This document shows positions 8,318-15,960 of a stretch of 27,963 bases of DNA, one piece after another. Origin of the DNA: Calidifontimicrobium sp035325925 (GTDB lineage Bacteria > Pseudomonadota > Gammaproteobacteria > Burkholderiales > Burkholderiaceae_C); the NCBI RefSeq assembly GCF_035325925.1, contig NZ_DAOKZA010000049.1:1-27963 (forward strand), given 5' to 3'. The stretch's first letter is position 1, and each line of letters opens with the position of its first letter. The notes below the pieces were generated by a model. That model was given only the letters and a program-made list of their open reading frames with translations. It was not told the DNA's origin and did not search any database. A program made the translations under genes and the position numbers.

Positions 8318-9159
8318 ACGCGACGATGACGTCGAACTACCGCACCTGCGAAGGCCGCGAGATCCACTACACCGAGTGGGGCGCGAGCGGCGCCGAGGTC
8401 GTCGTCGCGTGGCACGGGCTGGCGCGCACCGGGCGCGACATGGACCACATCGCCGCGCACCTCGCGCCGCGCTGGCGCGTGATCTGCCCCGACACGATCG
8501 GCCGCGGCTTCAGCCAGTGGAGCCCGAGGCCCGAGGCCGAGTACTGCCTGGCGTTCTACGAGAAGCTGGCCGTGTCGCTGCTCGACCAGCTCGGCGTGCG
8601 CGACTGCGTGTGGCTGGGCACCTCGATGGGCGGCGCAATCGGCTTGAAGGCCGCGGCCGGCAGCCTGCGCGGGCGCATCCGACGTCTGGTGCTCAACGAC
8701 ATCGGCCCCGAGCTGGCGCCCGCGGCGGTTGAACGCATCCGCACCTACGCCGGCAACCCGCCGGCGTTCGCGACGCTGCGCGAGCTCGAGCAGTACTTCC
8801 GCACCGTCTACGCGCCGTACGGCTGGCTGTCCGACCCGATGTGGCGGCTGCTCGCCGAGACCTCGGCACGGCGGCTGCCCGACGGACGCTGGACGCCGCA
8901 CTACGATCCGGCGATGGTGCAGCAGTTCGTGCACCACCCGCGCGACTACGACCAGTGGGCCGCGTGGGACGCGCTCGACGTGCCGGTGCTGTGCCTGCGC
9001 GGCGAGCACTCGGACCTGCTGCTGCCCGAGGTCGCCGAGGCGATGCGCACGCGCGGGCCGCGCGCGGTCGTCGCGACGATCGCCGGCTGCGGCCACGCCC
9101 CGGCGCTGAACACGCCCGAGCAGTACGCGCTGGTCGAGCGGTTCCTGGCCGGGGGGTGA
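8314..9159 (+). CDS. Alpha/beta hydrolase
   Basis: A 281-residue alpha/beta-hydrolase-fold enzyme with no signal peptide, so cytoplasmic. The catalytic triad is readable: nucleophile Ser104 in the elbow GTSMGG, acid Asp234 in RGEHSD, and base His261 in GCGHAP. The oxyanion-hole region is the WHGLARTGRDMD segment near residue 32. A cap region of about 70 residues (residues 140-215) contains YAPYGWLSDPMW. GTG 8314 is chosen over in-frame ATG 8254 because it has its own GGAGG and because translation from 8254 would only add repeat-encoded residues. As last gene of the sigma-54 importer operon it probably acts on the imported compound or a derivative, for example an ester or a ring-cleavage product. 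The specific substrate is unknown. Confidence 0.88.
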   Translation: MNATMTSNYRTCEGREIHYTEWGASGAEVVVAWHGLARTGRDMDHIAAHLAPRWRVICPDTIGRGFSQWSPRPEAEYCLAFYEKLAVSLLDQLGVRDCVWLGTSMGGAIGLKAAAGSLRGRIRRLVLNDIGPELAPAAVERIRTYAGNPPAFATLRELEQYFRTVYAPYGWLSDPMWRLLAETSARRLPDGRWTPHYDPAMVQQFVHHPRDYDQWAAWDALDVPVLCLRGEHSDLLLPEVAEAMRTRGPRAVVATIAGCGHAPALNTPEQYALVERFLAGG

Positions 9160-9170
9160 CGCGGTCCGGC

Positions 9171-10601
9171 TCAGGTCGACGCGGCGCGGCGCGTGCCGGT
9201 GCGCTTGCCGCCCGCACGGCGTGCCGTCGCAGGGGCGGCTGCCTGCGCCTTGCCTGCAGCCGCCTTCTTGCGCGGTGCCGCGCGCCGCGCCGCGCCAGCG
9301 GGCGCGTCCTCGGCCGGCGCGCCGGCGCCCGTCGCCTCGGCAGCCGCGTCGCGGCGCTGCCGCGCGGCGCCGCGCGGCAGCGGCAGCACCGCGCGCAGCA
9401 GCGCGGCGCAGTCGTCGAGGCCCATCACGCGCGGCACCGGGTAGTTCAGGTCGGCCTCGCGGCACGCGGCCCGTGCCAGCGCCTCGACGTCGTCTGCCCG
9501 CAGCGCGTCGAGCCGGCGCGGGATGGCCAGACGGTCGTTGAGCGACTGCACCGCGTCGACGAAGCGCTGCGCGGCCACCGCGTCGGCGACGTCGTCGCCG
9601 GCGGCGCCGACATGCCGCGCCAGCGCCGCCAGCCGCGGCGCCGCGGGGCCGAGCGAGAAGCGCAGCACGTGCGGCAGCATGATCGCGTTGGCCAGCCCGT
9701 GCGGCGTGTGGTAACGCGCGCCGAGCTGGTGCGCGATCGCGTGCACGTTGCCGACGTTGGCGCGCGTGAAGGCCATGCCGGCATAGGTGGCGGCCAGCGC
9801 CATGCGCTCGCGCGCGAGCAGGTCGTCGCCCTGCGCGAAGGCGCGCGGAAGGTGCGTGAACACCATGCCCGCGGCGGCCAGTGCCAGGCGGTCGGTGGCG
9901 GGCGAGGCCCACTGGCTGATGTAGGCTTCGACCGCATGCGTCAAGGCATCCATGCCGGTGGCCGCGGTCACCGCCGGCGGCAGCCCGGTCATCAGCGTCG
10001 GGTCGAGCGCGGCCATGTCGGGCACGATGCGCGTGTCGGCGACCACCAGCTTGCGCTGCTGCTCGGGGTCGGAGATCACCGCGGCGACGGTCACCTCGGA
10101 GCCGGTGCCGGCGGTGGTCGGCACCGCGTAGATCGGCACCGGCCCGTGCAGGCCGCGGAAGTAGCCGGCCAGCGCCGCCGGCTTCTTGCGGTTCGCGGCG
10201 GCCATCGCGATGACCTTGGCCGCGTCGATCACCGAGCCGCCGCCGACCGCGAGCACCGCGTCGCAGGCGTCGCGGCGCATCAGCTCGAGCCCGCGCTCGA
10301 CCACCGGGATCGGCGCGTCGGGTTCGACCTCGTCGAACACGACGAAGCCGCGTCCGACGCGCTGCAGCGCGTCGGTCAGCGGCGCGAGCAGCCCCAGGCG
10401 GACGATCTGCGCGTCGGTGACGACGAGGATCCTGCGGTGGCCGAAGTCGCCCAGCGCCTCGGCCAGCCGCACCGCGGCGCCCGGCCCTACCATCAGCACC
10501 GGTTGCGGGATCGGCACGAGCCGGGTCACGGCGCCTGCGGCGCGCTTGAGGGCCGGCAGGCCCATGTGGCGGGCGAGGTCGCCGATCGTGTGGCTGATCA
10601 C
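9171..10601 (-). CDS. Iron-containing (group III) alcohol dehydrogenase with basic C-terminal tail
   Basis: A 476-residue NAD(P)-dependent alcohol dehydrogenase of the iron-activated family. Nucleotide-binding motifs are GGGSVIDAAK (120-129) and TTAGTGSE (162-169). The four metal ligands expected from FucO-type enzymes are present: Asp218 and His222 in GMDALTHAVE, His287 in VHAIAH, and His301 in HTPHG. The enzymatic core ends near residue 410, the normal family length. Residues 411-476 form an extra tail of Ala, Arg, Lys, Gly and Pro resembling histone H1 or AlgP repeats, which is not part of the family fold. Translation starts at GTG 10601 with GGAGA (minus strand, 10609-10613) upstream. It is divergent from the acyl-reductase-like gene, suggesting it may reduce the aldehyde that enzyme could make; that is inference. 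Confidence 0.92.
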   Translation of the reverse strand: MISHTIGDLARHMGLPALKRAAGAVTRLVPIPQPVLMVGPGAAVRLAEALGDFGHRRILVVTDAQIVRLGLLAPLTDALQRVGRGFVVFDEVEPDAPIPVVERGLELMRRDACDAVLAVGGGSVIDAAKVIAMAAANRKKPAALAGYFRGLHGPVPIYAVPTTAGTGSEVTVAAVISDPEQQRKLVVADTRIVPDMAALDPTLMTGLPPAVTAATGMDALTHAVEAYISQWASPATDRLALAAAGMVFTHLPRAFAQGDDLLARERMALAATYAGMAFTRANVGNVHAIAHQLGARYHTPHGLANAIMLPHVLRFSLGPAAPRLAALARHVGAAGDDVADAVAAQRFVDAVQSLNDRLAIPRRLDALRADDVEALARAACREADLNYPVPRVMGLDDCAALLRAVLPLPRGAARQRRDAAAEATGAGAPAEDAPAGAARRAAPRKKAAAGKAQAAAPATARRAGGKRTGTRRAAST

Positions 10602-10630
10602 GGGATGGTCTCCATCATGAAGTCGAAAAC

Positions 10631-10648
10631 GCCGCGCCGGGGCGCGGC
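10631..10648. promoter_or_regulatory. 18-bp palindrome in the divergent promoter region
   Basis: GCCGCGCC, GG, GGCGCGGC forms a perfect inverted repeat within the 62-bp gap between the two divergent genes, 30 bp from the dehydrogenase start and 16 bp from the reductase-like start. A 2-nt loop makes an RNA hairpin less natural, so a dimeric regulator operator is plausible. GC-rich palindromes also arise easily in this genome. Confidence 0.45.
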
Positions 10649-10663
10649 CACCAGGGCGAGAGT

Positions 10664-12781
10664 ATGAAGACCGTCGTCGGCATCAGCTTGGGTTCGAGCA
10701 AACAGGACTTCGATTTCACCACCCGCTTCCTCGGTCAGCGGCTGCACGTGCAGCGCCTGGGCACCAACGGCAGCCTGGAGCGCGCGCTGAAGCTGGTGAC
10801 GCAGTGGGACGGCAACGCCGCGGCGATCGGCGTCGGGCTGGTCAAGGACAGCGACGGGTTCGGCGCGCGCACCGACCACCACGCCGACAAGCTCGCCGCC
10901 GCCGCCGAGCGCACGCCGCTGACCACCGGGGCACGGCTGGCCGACATCGTGCAGGAATGGGCGGTGCGCCACGCGCAGGCCGAGCTGGGCCACTACTTCG
11001 ACAACGCGCGCGTGCTGTTCTTCTCGGGGCTGGCCGGCCGCAAGCTGGCGCACGCGATGTCGGAGTACACCGAGAACCTGCGCTTCGCCGACCCGCTGCT
11101 GCAGCTCGGCGTGCCCAAGCTGCTCGGCTCGCTCGACGCGCTGCAGCTGTACGCCAGCGGCGCGCACCTGGTCGCCGACTGGGTGCCGCCGCGGCTGACG
11201 CCGGCGCCGCTGCTGGCGCAGTGGTCGCAGCACGTGCTGCGCCACGCGATGCGCAAGGCCACCGTGGTCGTCGCGCCGGTGCACGAACTCGACGCCTTCG
11301 GCGCGCAGGAGCTGGCGGGCAAGACCGTCGTCACCTCGACCGTCAGCGACAAGCGGCTGGCCGCGCTCGCCAGGAAGGGCGTGCAGATGGTCATCGACGG
11401 TGCGCCGCTGGTCGAGGGCCACGTCATCGCGCCCGACCTGCTGCACGCGATGATCGTCGCCGCGCGCCGTAAGCCGCCGCAACAGATCCTCGAGGACGAC
11501 CTGCTCGAGATCCTCGCCGGCCTGCAGCTGGCGCCGCGCATCCTGTACCCGAACGGCTTGCGGCGCGTCAACCGCTTCGCCTTCGTGATCCACCCGCTGT
11601 CGCAGGAGTACTTCAAGGTCGTCAAGCCGGTCGAGGTCCTGTCGCAGTTCTCGCCGCCGCTGTTCATGGACACGCTGGAGAAGGTGCTGGCGTACGCACC
11701 GCCGTTCGTCTACTCGCGCGTCACCGGCGTGCGCAGCCCCACCGGCGTCGAGGCCGAGGGCTGGCTGATCAGCGTCGGCGGCACGCCGCACGAGATCATG
11801 AGCCACCCGCCCGAGTTCACCTACAAGCGGCTGCTCGCCGCCGCCGAGATGGCCAAGCGGCTCGGCGCGCAGATCATGGGGCTCGGCGCGTTCACGAAAG
11901 TCGTCGGCGACGCCGGCGTCACGGTGGCCCGCCGCGCGCCGCTGCCGATCACGACCGGCAACAGCTACAGCGCCTCGGCCGCGCTGTGGGCCGCGCACGA
12001 CGCGCTGCTGCGCCTGGGCCTGCTGCCGCCGCCGAGGGGCAAGGAGCGCGTGAGGTTCAAGGCCATGGTGGTCGGCGCGACCGGCGCGATCGGCGCCGCG
12101 TGCTCGCGGCTGCTGGCGCGCGCCGCCGAGGAGATCTACCTCGTGTCGCCCGAGACGGCCAAGCTGCTCGCGCTGAAGGAGTCGATCCTCAAGGAGAGCC
12201 CCGGTGCGACGGTGCACCTGGCCGCGCGCACCGACCGCCACCTCGGCGAGATGGACATGATCGTCACCGCCACCTCGGGCGCGGGCAAGAAGGTGCTCGA
12301 CATCATGAAGGTCAAGCCCGGCTGCGTGATCACCGACGTCGCGCGCCCGCTCGACCTGCCGCCGGAGGAAGTCGTCAAGCGCCCCGACGTGCTGGTCATC
12401 GAGTCGGGCGAGATCCAGCTGCCGGGCGAACCGAAGATGAAGCACATCGGCCTGCCGCCCGGCGTGACCTACGCGTGCCTCGCCGAGACGATCGTGCTCG
12501 CGCTCGAGGGCCGCTTCGAGAACTTCACGGTCGGCCGGCAGATCGAGTGGGAGAAGGTGCGCGAGATCTACCAGCTGGGCCTCAAGCACGGCATGAGGCT
12601 CGCCGCGATCAGCGGCGTGCACGGCGTGATCACCGACGACGACATCGCGCGTGTTCGCGAGCTGGCGCTGGCCGCCCGCGCTCGGCAGGGCGCGGGGCGC
12701 GCGGCGAAGGGGCCGCCTCGGCGCGCGACGGGGGCGAAGAAGGCGTCGGCCCGGCCGCGGCGCGCACCGGCGCCGGGCTGA
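10664..12781 (+). CDS. Acyl-ACP reductase-like protein with a novel N-terminal domain
   Basis: A 705-residue cytoplasmic protein in three parts. Residues 1-300 look like a soluble alpha/beta region I do not recognise. Residues about 305-665 follow the plan of cyanobacterial long-chain acyl-ACP reductase (AAR, about 340 residues): GLGAFTKVV, then TTGNSYSASAA (from residue 430), the Rossmann motif VVGATGAIGAACSRLL (GATGAIG at 471-477), VITDVARPLDLP, and YACLAETIVLALEGRFENF, in which Cys605 sits where the AAR catalytic Cys is found. AAR reduces fatty acyl-ACP to fatty aldehyde with NADPH. Residues 671-705 are a Lys/Arg/Ala/Pro-rich tail. No aldehyde-deformylating oxygenase gene is nearby; an iron alcohol dehydrogenase is divergent instead. 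The start is weakly supported (a short purine run before ATG). The reductase-like fold is well supported by motifs; the reaction is inferred. Confidence 0.8.
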   Translation: MKTVVGISLGSSKQDFDFTTRFLGQRLHVQRLGTNGSLERALKLVTQWDGNAAAIGVGLVKDSDGFGARTDHHADKLAAAAERTPLTTGARLADIVQEWAVRHAQAELGHYFDNARVLFFSGLAGRKLAHAMSEYTENLRFADPLLQLGVPKLLGSLDALQLYASGAHLVADWVPPRLTPAPLLAQWSQHVLRHAMRKATVVVAPVHELDAFGAQELAGKTVVTSTVSDKRLAALARKGVQMVIDGAPLVEGHVIAPDLLHAMIVAARRKPPQQILEDDLLEILAGLQLAPRILYPNGLRRVNRFAFVIHPLSQEYFKVVKPVEVLSQFSPPLFMDTLEKVLAYAPPFVYSRVTGVRSPTGVEAEGWLISVGGTPHEIMSHPPEFTYKRLLAAAEMAKRLGAQIMGLGAFTKVVGDAGVTVARRAPLPITTGNSYSASAALWAAHDALLRLGLLPPPRGKERVRFKAMVVGATGAIGAACSRLLARAAEEIYLVSPETAKLLALKESILKESPGATVHLAARTDRHLGEMDMIVTATSGAGKKVLDIMKVKPGCVITDVARPLDLPPEEVVKRPDVLVIESGEIQLPGEPKMKHIGLPPGVTYACLAETIVLALEGRFENFTVGRQIEWEKVREIYQLGLKHGMRLAAISGVHGVITDDDIARVRELALAARARQGAGRAAKGPPRRATGAKKASARPRRAPAPG

Positions 12782-12792
12782 CGCGCCTGCGC

Positions 12793-14028
12793 TCAGCGCC
12801 GCCCGAACATCATCTGCCGCGCCAGCGCCGACTTCAGCGGCGCGGCGGCCTGCAGCGCGGCCAGCGCGACGCCGCGCGCCGCGCTCAGCCCTGGCCAGCG
12901 CCAGGTGAAGCTGCGCGCGAGGAAGTCGGTCGCGGCGATCATGCTCCAGCGGTCGGGCGCGCGCGCCCACTCGACGCGGCGCAGCGCCGCGTCGACGCCG
13001 GTCGCGTCGCGCAGGTCGCGCAGCGCGTGCACCAGCGCGAAGGCGTCGCGCAACCCCAGGTTCAGCCCCTGCCCGGCCACCGGGTGAAGCGTCTGCGCGG
13101 CGTTGCCGATGCGCACCGTGCGGCCGTGCACCAGCGTGCGCTCGGCGTTGAGCCCGAGCGCGAAGGCCTTCAGCGGCGACAGCGCGACGACGCGCCCGGC
13201 GGCTTCGGGCAGCCGCGTGTTGATCACCGCGATGCGCTGCGTGTCGTCGAGCGCGCCCACCGGGTCGTCGGCGCTGGCCACGCACCACACCAGCGCGGCG
13301 CGTCGCGCGCCGTCGCTCGACGCCGGCAGCGGCAGCAAAGCCAGCGGCCCCTCGCGCGTGAAGCGCTCGAACGCGACGCCCGGCGCGGCGCCTTCGAGCG
13401 TCGCGGTGCCGACCCAGGCGGTCTGGCCGTAGTCGTGCGCGATCGCCTTGCGCGCCTGGTCGGCGAACACGCCGCCCTCGGCGACGACGGCCAGGTCGAA
13501 GCGTTCGGCGATGCCGGCGTCGACCTCGACGCCGGCATCGCCTTCGAGCGGCTTGACCGCGCGCACCGGGTGCCCGAAGCGCGTGTGCAGGCGCTGCGGC
13601 CCGGCCTGCGCGCAGGCGAACCATGCGGCCTGCATCGGCGCGACCAGCGCGCCGTAAGCGAGCACCGCGCCGAGCATCGGCACCGCCTCGTCGGCGGCGC
13701 GGATGCGCACCTCGGCCTGGCGCAGGCCCGCCAGCGGCAGCTCGAGCGTCGGCGGCGCCTGCGACACGTGCACCTCGGCGATCGGCTGCGCCACGTCGAG
13801 CGGCCACGCGCCGAGGCGACGCAGCAGCTGCACGCTGCCCAGCGACAGCGCCAGCGTGCGCGGGTCGCGCGCGACGTCGTGCCCGGGCGTGCGCGCGTCG
13901 AACAGCGTGACCTCGGCCGCCGGCAGCGCCTGCGCGGCGCGCAGCGCCAGCGCGAGCCCGGCGGGCCCGGCGCCGATCACCGCCAGCCGCAGCGCCGGCG
14001 CCGGGGTGCGCAGCGATTGACCTTGCAT
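12793..14028 (-). CDS. UbiH/UbiF/COQ6-family FAD-dependent hydroxylase
   Basis: A 411-residue flavoprotein monooxygenase of the family that hydroxylates the ubiquinone ring. It shows the FAD-binding dinucleotide fold LAVIGAGPAGLALAL near the N-terminus, the RTLALSLGSVQLLRRLG segment typical of UbiH/VisC proteins, and the second FAD motif GNAAQTLHPVAGQGLNLGLRDA near residues 309-330. Which ring carbon is hydroxylated cannot be told, since betaproteobacteria use different sets of these paralogues. The start ATG at 14028 has no Shine-Dalgarno but has a GAGAAT hexamer 6 nt upstream, consistent with a leaderless message. Its 3' end is 11 bp from the convergent reductase-like gene. Confidence 0.87.
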   Translation of the reverse strand: MQGQSLRTPAPALRLAVIGAGPAGLALALRAAQALPAAEVTLFDARTPGHDVARDPRTLALSLGSVQLLRRLGAWPLDVAQPIAEVHVSQAPPTLELPLAGLRQAEVRIRAADEAVPMLGAVLAYGALVAPMQAAWFACAQAGPQRLHTRFGHPVRAVKPLEGDAGVEVDAGIAERFDLAVVAEGGVFADQARKAIAHDYGQTAWVGTATLEGAAPGVAFERFTREGPLALLPLPASSDGARRAALVWCVASADDPVGALDDTQRIAVINTRLPEAAGRVVALSPLKAFALGLNAERTLVHGRTVRIGNAAQTLHPVAGQGLNLGLRDAFALVHALRDLRDATGVDAALRRVEWARAPDRWSMIAATDFLARSFTWRWPGLSAARGVALAALQAAAPLKSALARQMMFGRR

Positions 14029-14034
14029 CGGCGC

Positions 14035-14040
14035 ATTCTC
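14035..14040 (-). promoter_or_regulatory. -10-like hexamer (GAGAAT) before the UbiH-family gene
   Basis: The hexamer ends 6 nt before the ATG, which would put the transcription start at or next to the start codon. No matching -35 element is obvious. It is one of several -10-like hexamers in the window followed by a GC-rich CG/GCGCC stretch. Confidence 0.35.
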
Positions 14041-14102
14041 GCGCGGCTTTGCGACACTCGCCGCCTCGCATCGAACGTGTCCAACATCGGGAGTCGAACA
14101 CC

Positions 14103-15083
14103 ATGCGTTACCGCCGTCTGGGCCACGCCGGGCTGAAGGTCAGCGAGCTGTCGCTGGGCTCGTGGGTGACCTACCACAACCAGGTCGACGTCGACGCCGC
14201 GGTCGAGATGATGGCCGCCGCCTACGACGCCGGGGTCAACTTCTTCGACAACGCCGAGGTCTACGCCGGCGGTCGCAGCGAGGAGATCATGGGCGCGGCG
14301 CTCAAGCGGCTGGGCTGGCCGCGGCTGAACTACGTCGTCAGCACCAAGTTCTTCTGGGGGCTGGACCGCAGCGGCGACGCGGTCAACCGCAAGGACACGC
14401 TCAACCGCAAGTACCTGATGCAGGCGATCGACGGAAGCCTGAAGCGCTTCGGGCTCGACCACGTCGACCTCGTGTACTGCCACCGCCCCGACCCGGCGAC
14501 GCCGATCGAGGAGACGGTGCGCGCGATGAGCGACATGATCACCCAGGGCAAGGCGCTGTACTGGGGCACCAGCGAGTGGTCGGCGGCCGACATCCGCGCC
14601 GCCTGGGAGGTGGCCGAACGCCACCACCTGCACAAGCCGGTGGTCGAGCAGCCGCAGTACCACCTGTTCCACCGCCGGCGCGTCGAGCAGGAGTACGTGC
14701 GGCTGTACGAGGACATCGGCCTGGGCCTGACCACCTGGAGCCCGCTGGCGTCGGGGCTGCTGAGCGGCAAGTACCGCGACGGCGTGCCGCCGGGCAGCCG
14801 CGGCGCGATGGACAACCTGGCGTTCCTGCGCGACGGCCTGACCGACCGCGCGAAGAACGACACCGTCGCGCAGCTCGCGCCGATCGCCGCCGAGATCGGT
14901 GCGACCACCGCGCAGCTGGCGATCGCCTGGTGCACGAGGCACCCGCGCGTGTCGAGCGTGATCACCGGCGCGTCGCGCGTCGACCAGCTGCGCAGCAACC
15001 TCGGCGCGCTCGAGGTCGCCGATAGGCTCAGCGCCGAGCTGATGGCGCGCATCGACGCGCTGACCGCACCGCTGGCGCAGTAG
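14103..15083 (+). CDS. Aldo/keto reductase (KCNAB/YghZ-like)
   Basis: A 326-residue NADPH-dependent oxidoreductase with a TIM-barrel fold. The catalytic tetrad is complete: Asp49 and Tyr54 in NFFDNAEVY, Lys82 in VVSTKFFW, and His127 in LVYCHRPDP. The cofactor-phosphate region near the C-terminus reads VITGASRVDQLRSNL. The closest recognisable subgroup is the voltage-gated potassium-channel beta-subunit-like reductases (YghZ type), which reduce small aldehydes and ketones. The ATG at 14103 has GGGAG at 14089-14093. The gene is divergent from the UbiH-family gene and convergent with murU. The physiological substrate is unknown. Confidence 0.92.
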   Translation: MRYRRLGHAGLKVSELSLGSWVTYHNQVDVDAAVEMMAAAYDAGVNFFDNAEVYAGGRSEEIMGAALKRLGWPRLNYVVSTKFFWGLDRSGDAVNRKDTLNRKYLMQAIDGSLKRFGLDHVDLVYCHRPDPATPIEETVRAMSDMITQGKALYWGTSEWSAADIRAAWEVAERHHLHKPVVEQPQYHLFHRRRVEQEYVRLYEDIGLGLTTWSPLASGLLSGKYRDGVPPGSRGAMDNLAFLRDGLTDRAKNDTVAQLAPIAAEIGATTAQLAIAWCTRHPRVSSVITGASRVDQLRSNLGALEVADRLSAELMARIDALTAPLAQ

Positions 15084-15100
15084 CCGCGCTCATTTCGCGC

Positions 15101-15805
15101 TCATTCCGCGTTCAGCGCGGCCAGCCGCTCGGGCGTGCCGACGTCGGCCCAGCGGCCGCGATAGCGCTCGGCGCCGAGCGCGCGGCGTGCGATCGCGGCT
15201 TCCAGGTACGGGCGCAGCGGCGCGCGCTCGCCGACGCGCACGTCTTGCATCAGCGTGTCGACGAAGGCGGCGCCGAACAGCCCCAGGCTGCCCCAGGTCA
15301 GGCGCGGCTCGGTGTCGGTGGTGGCCAGAGCGTCGCGGATGCCGAAGTCGCCTTGCGGGTGGTGCGGCGGGTTGTCGACCAGCCACAGCCGCGCGAGTTG
15401 GCCGCTGGCGGCGAAGTCGCGCACCGCGTCGGCGGCGAAGTCGAAGTCGGGCGCGAACACGTCGCCGGCGACGACCCAGAAGCGCTCGCCGAGCTGCGGC
15501 AGCGCCTTCTTCATGCCGCCGGCGGTCTCGAGCGCGCCGCCGTGGTCGCGGCCCTCCATCGAATACGCGATCGACAGCCCGAAACGCGTGCCGTCGCCCA
15601 GCGCGGGCGCGAACTGGCCGTCGAGCCACGCGGTGTTGATCACCACCTCGCGCACGCCGGCGCGCGCCAGCGCCTCGAGGTGCCACTCGATGAGCCGCTT
15701 GCCGCGCACCTGCAGCAGCGGCTTGGGCGTGACGTCGGTCAGCGGGCGCATGCGCTCGCCACGGCCGGCGGCGAGGATCAGCGCGGTCGGCGGGGCGATC
15801 GTCAT
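15101..15805 (-). CDS. murU: N-acetylmuramate-1-phosphate uridylyltransferase (MurU-like)
   Basis: A 234-residue sugar-1-phosphate nucleotidyltransferase. The N-terminus has the pyrophosphorylase signature ALILAAGRGERMRPLTDVTPKPLL, presented here as ILAAGRGERMRPLT then TPKPLL, followed by LIEWHLEAL, VINTAWL, a Gly-Gly turn (ETAGGMKKALP) and the metal-binding Asp in VVAGDVF. Length and motif spacing match MurU of Pseudomonas, which makes UDP-MurNAc in the peptidoglycan recycling route that bypasses de novo synthesis. The usual partner kinase gene amgK is not adjacent on either side in this window. Related mannose- or glucose-1-phosphate transferases are alternative functions. The ATG has no Shine-Dalgarno and a TACACT hexamer sits 8 nt upstream. 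Confidence 0.78.
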   Translation of the reverse strand: MTIAPPTALILAAGRGERMRPLTDVTPKPLLQVRGKRLIEWHLEALARAGVREVVINTAWLDGQFAPALGDGTRFGLSIAYSMEGRDHGGALETAGGMKKALPQLGERFWVVAGDVFAPDFDFAADAVRDFAASGQLARLWLVDNPPHHPQGDFGIRDALATTDTEPRLTWGSLGLFGAAFVDTLMQDVRVGERAPLRPYLEAAIARRALGAERYRGRWADVGTPERLAALNAE

Positions 15806-15813
15806 GCGCCGCC

Positions 15814-15819
15814 AGTGTA
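15814..15819 (-). promoter_or_regulatory. -10-like hexamer (TACACT) before murU
   Basis: The hexamer ends 8 nt before the ATG at 15805, so transcription would start within a base or two of the start codon. A TTGACT further upstream is 38 nt away and too far to be its -35 element. Confidence 0.35.
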
Positions 15820-15921
15820 GGCAACATCGCGGGCGCGGCGCCCGCGGGCTTGAGACAAGTCAAGACCGTCGCGCCCGGTCGCAGGCAAGCTGGGGGCCTC
15901 GGGGCCGTGATCCCGCACCTC

Positions 15922-15927
15922 TAGAAT
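15922..15927 (+). promoter_or_regulatory. -10-like hexamer (TAGAAT) before tkt
   Basis: TAGAAT lies 33 nt before the transketolase ATG and is followed by a GGGG-TTT-CCCC inverted repeat at 15930-15940 in the presumed leader. No good -35 hexamer is visible at 16-18 bp. It is the most promoter-like element in the 155-bp gap, which also holds a GC hairpin at 15829-15845. Confidence 0.4.
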
Positions 15928-15960
15928 TCGGGGTTTCCCCGCTGGCGTCGTCCCACTCGC

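Noticed and set aside
10598..14104. A 1168-codon minus-strand open frame opposite the reductase-like gene and across the UbiH-family gene
   Set aside because: It is in a different frame from the UbiH-family protein and has no domain; it is a shadow of real genes on both strands.
15849..15875. TTGACT (minus strand) as -35 element for murU
   Set aside because: It is 38 nt from the TACACT hexamer, more than twice the allowed spacing, with no suitable -10 at 17 nt.
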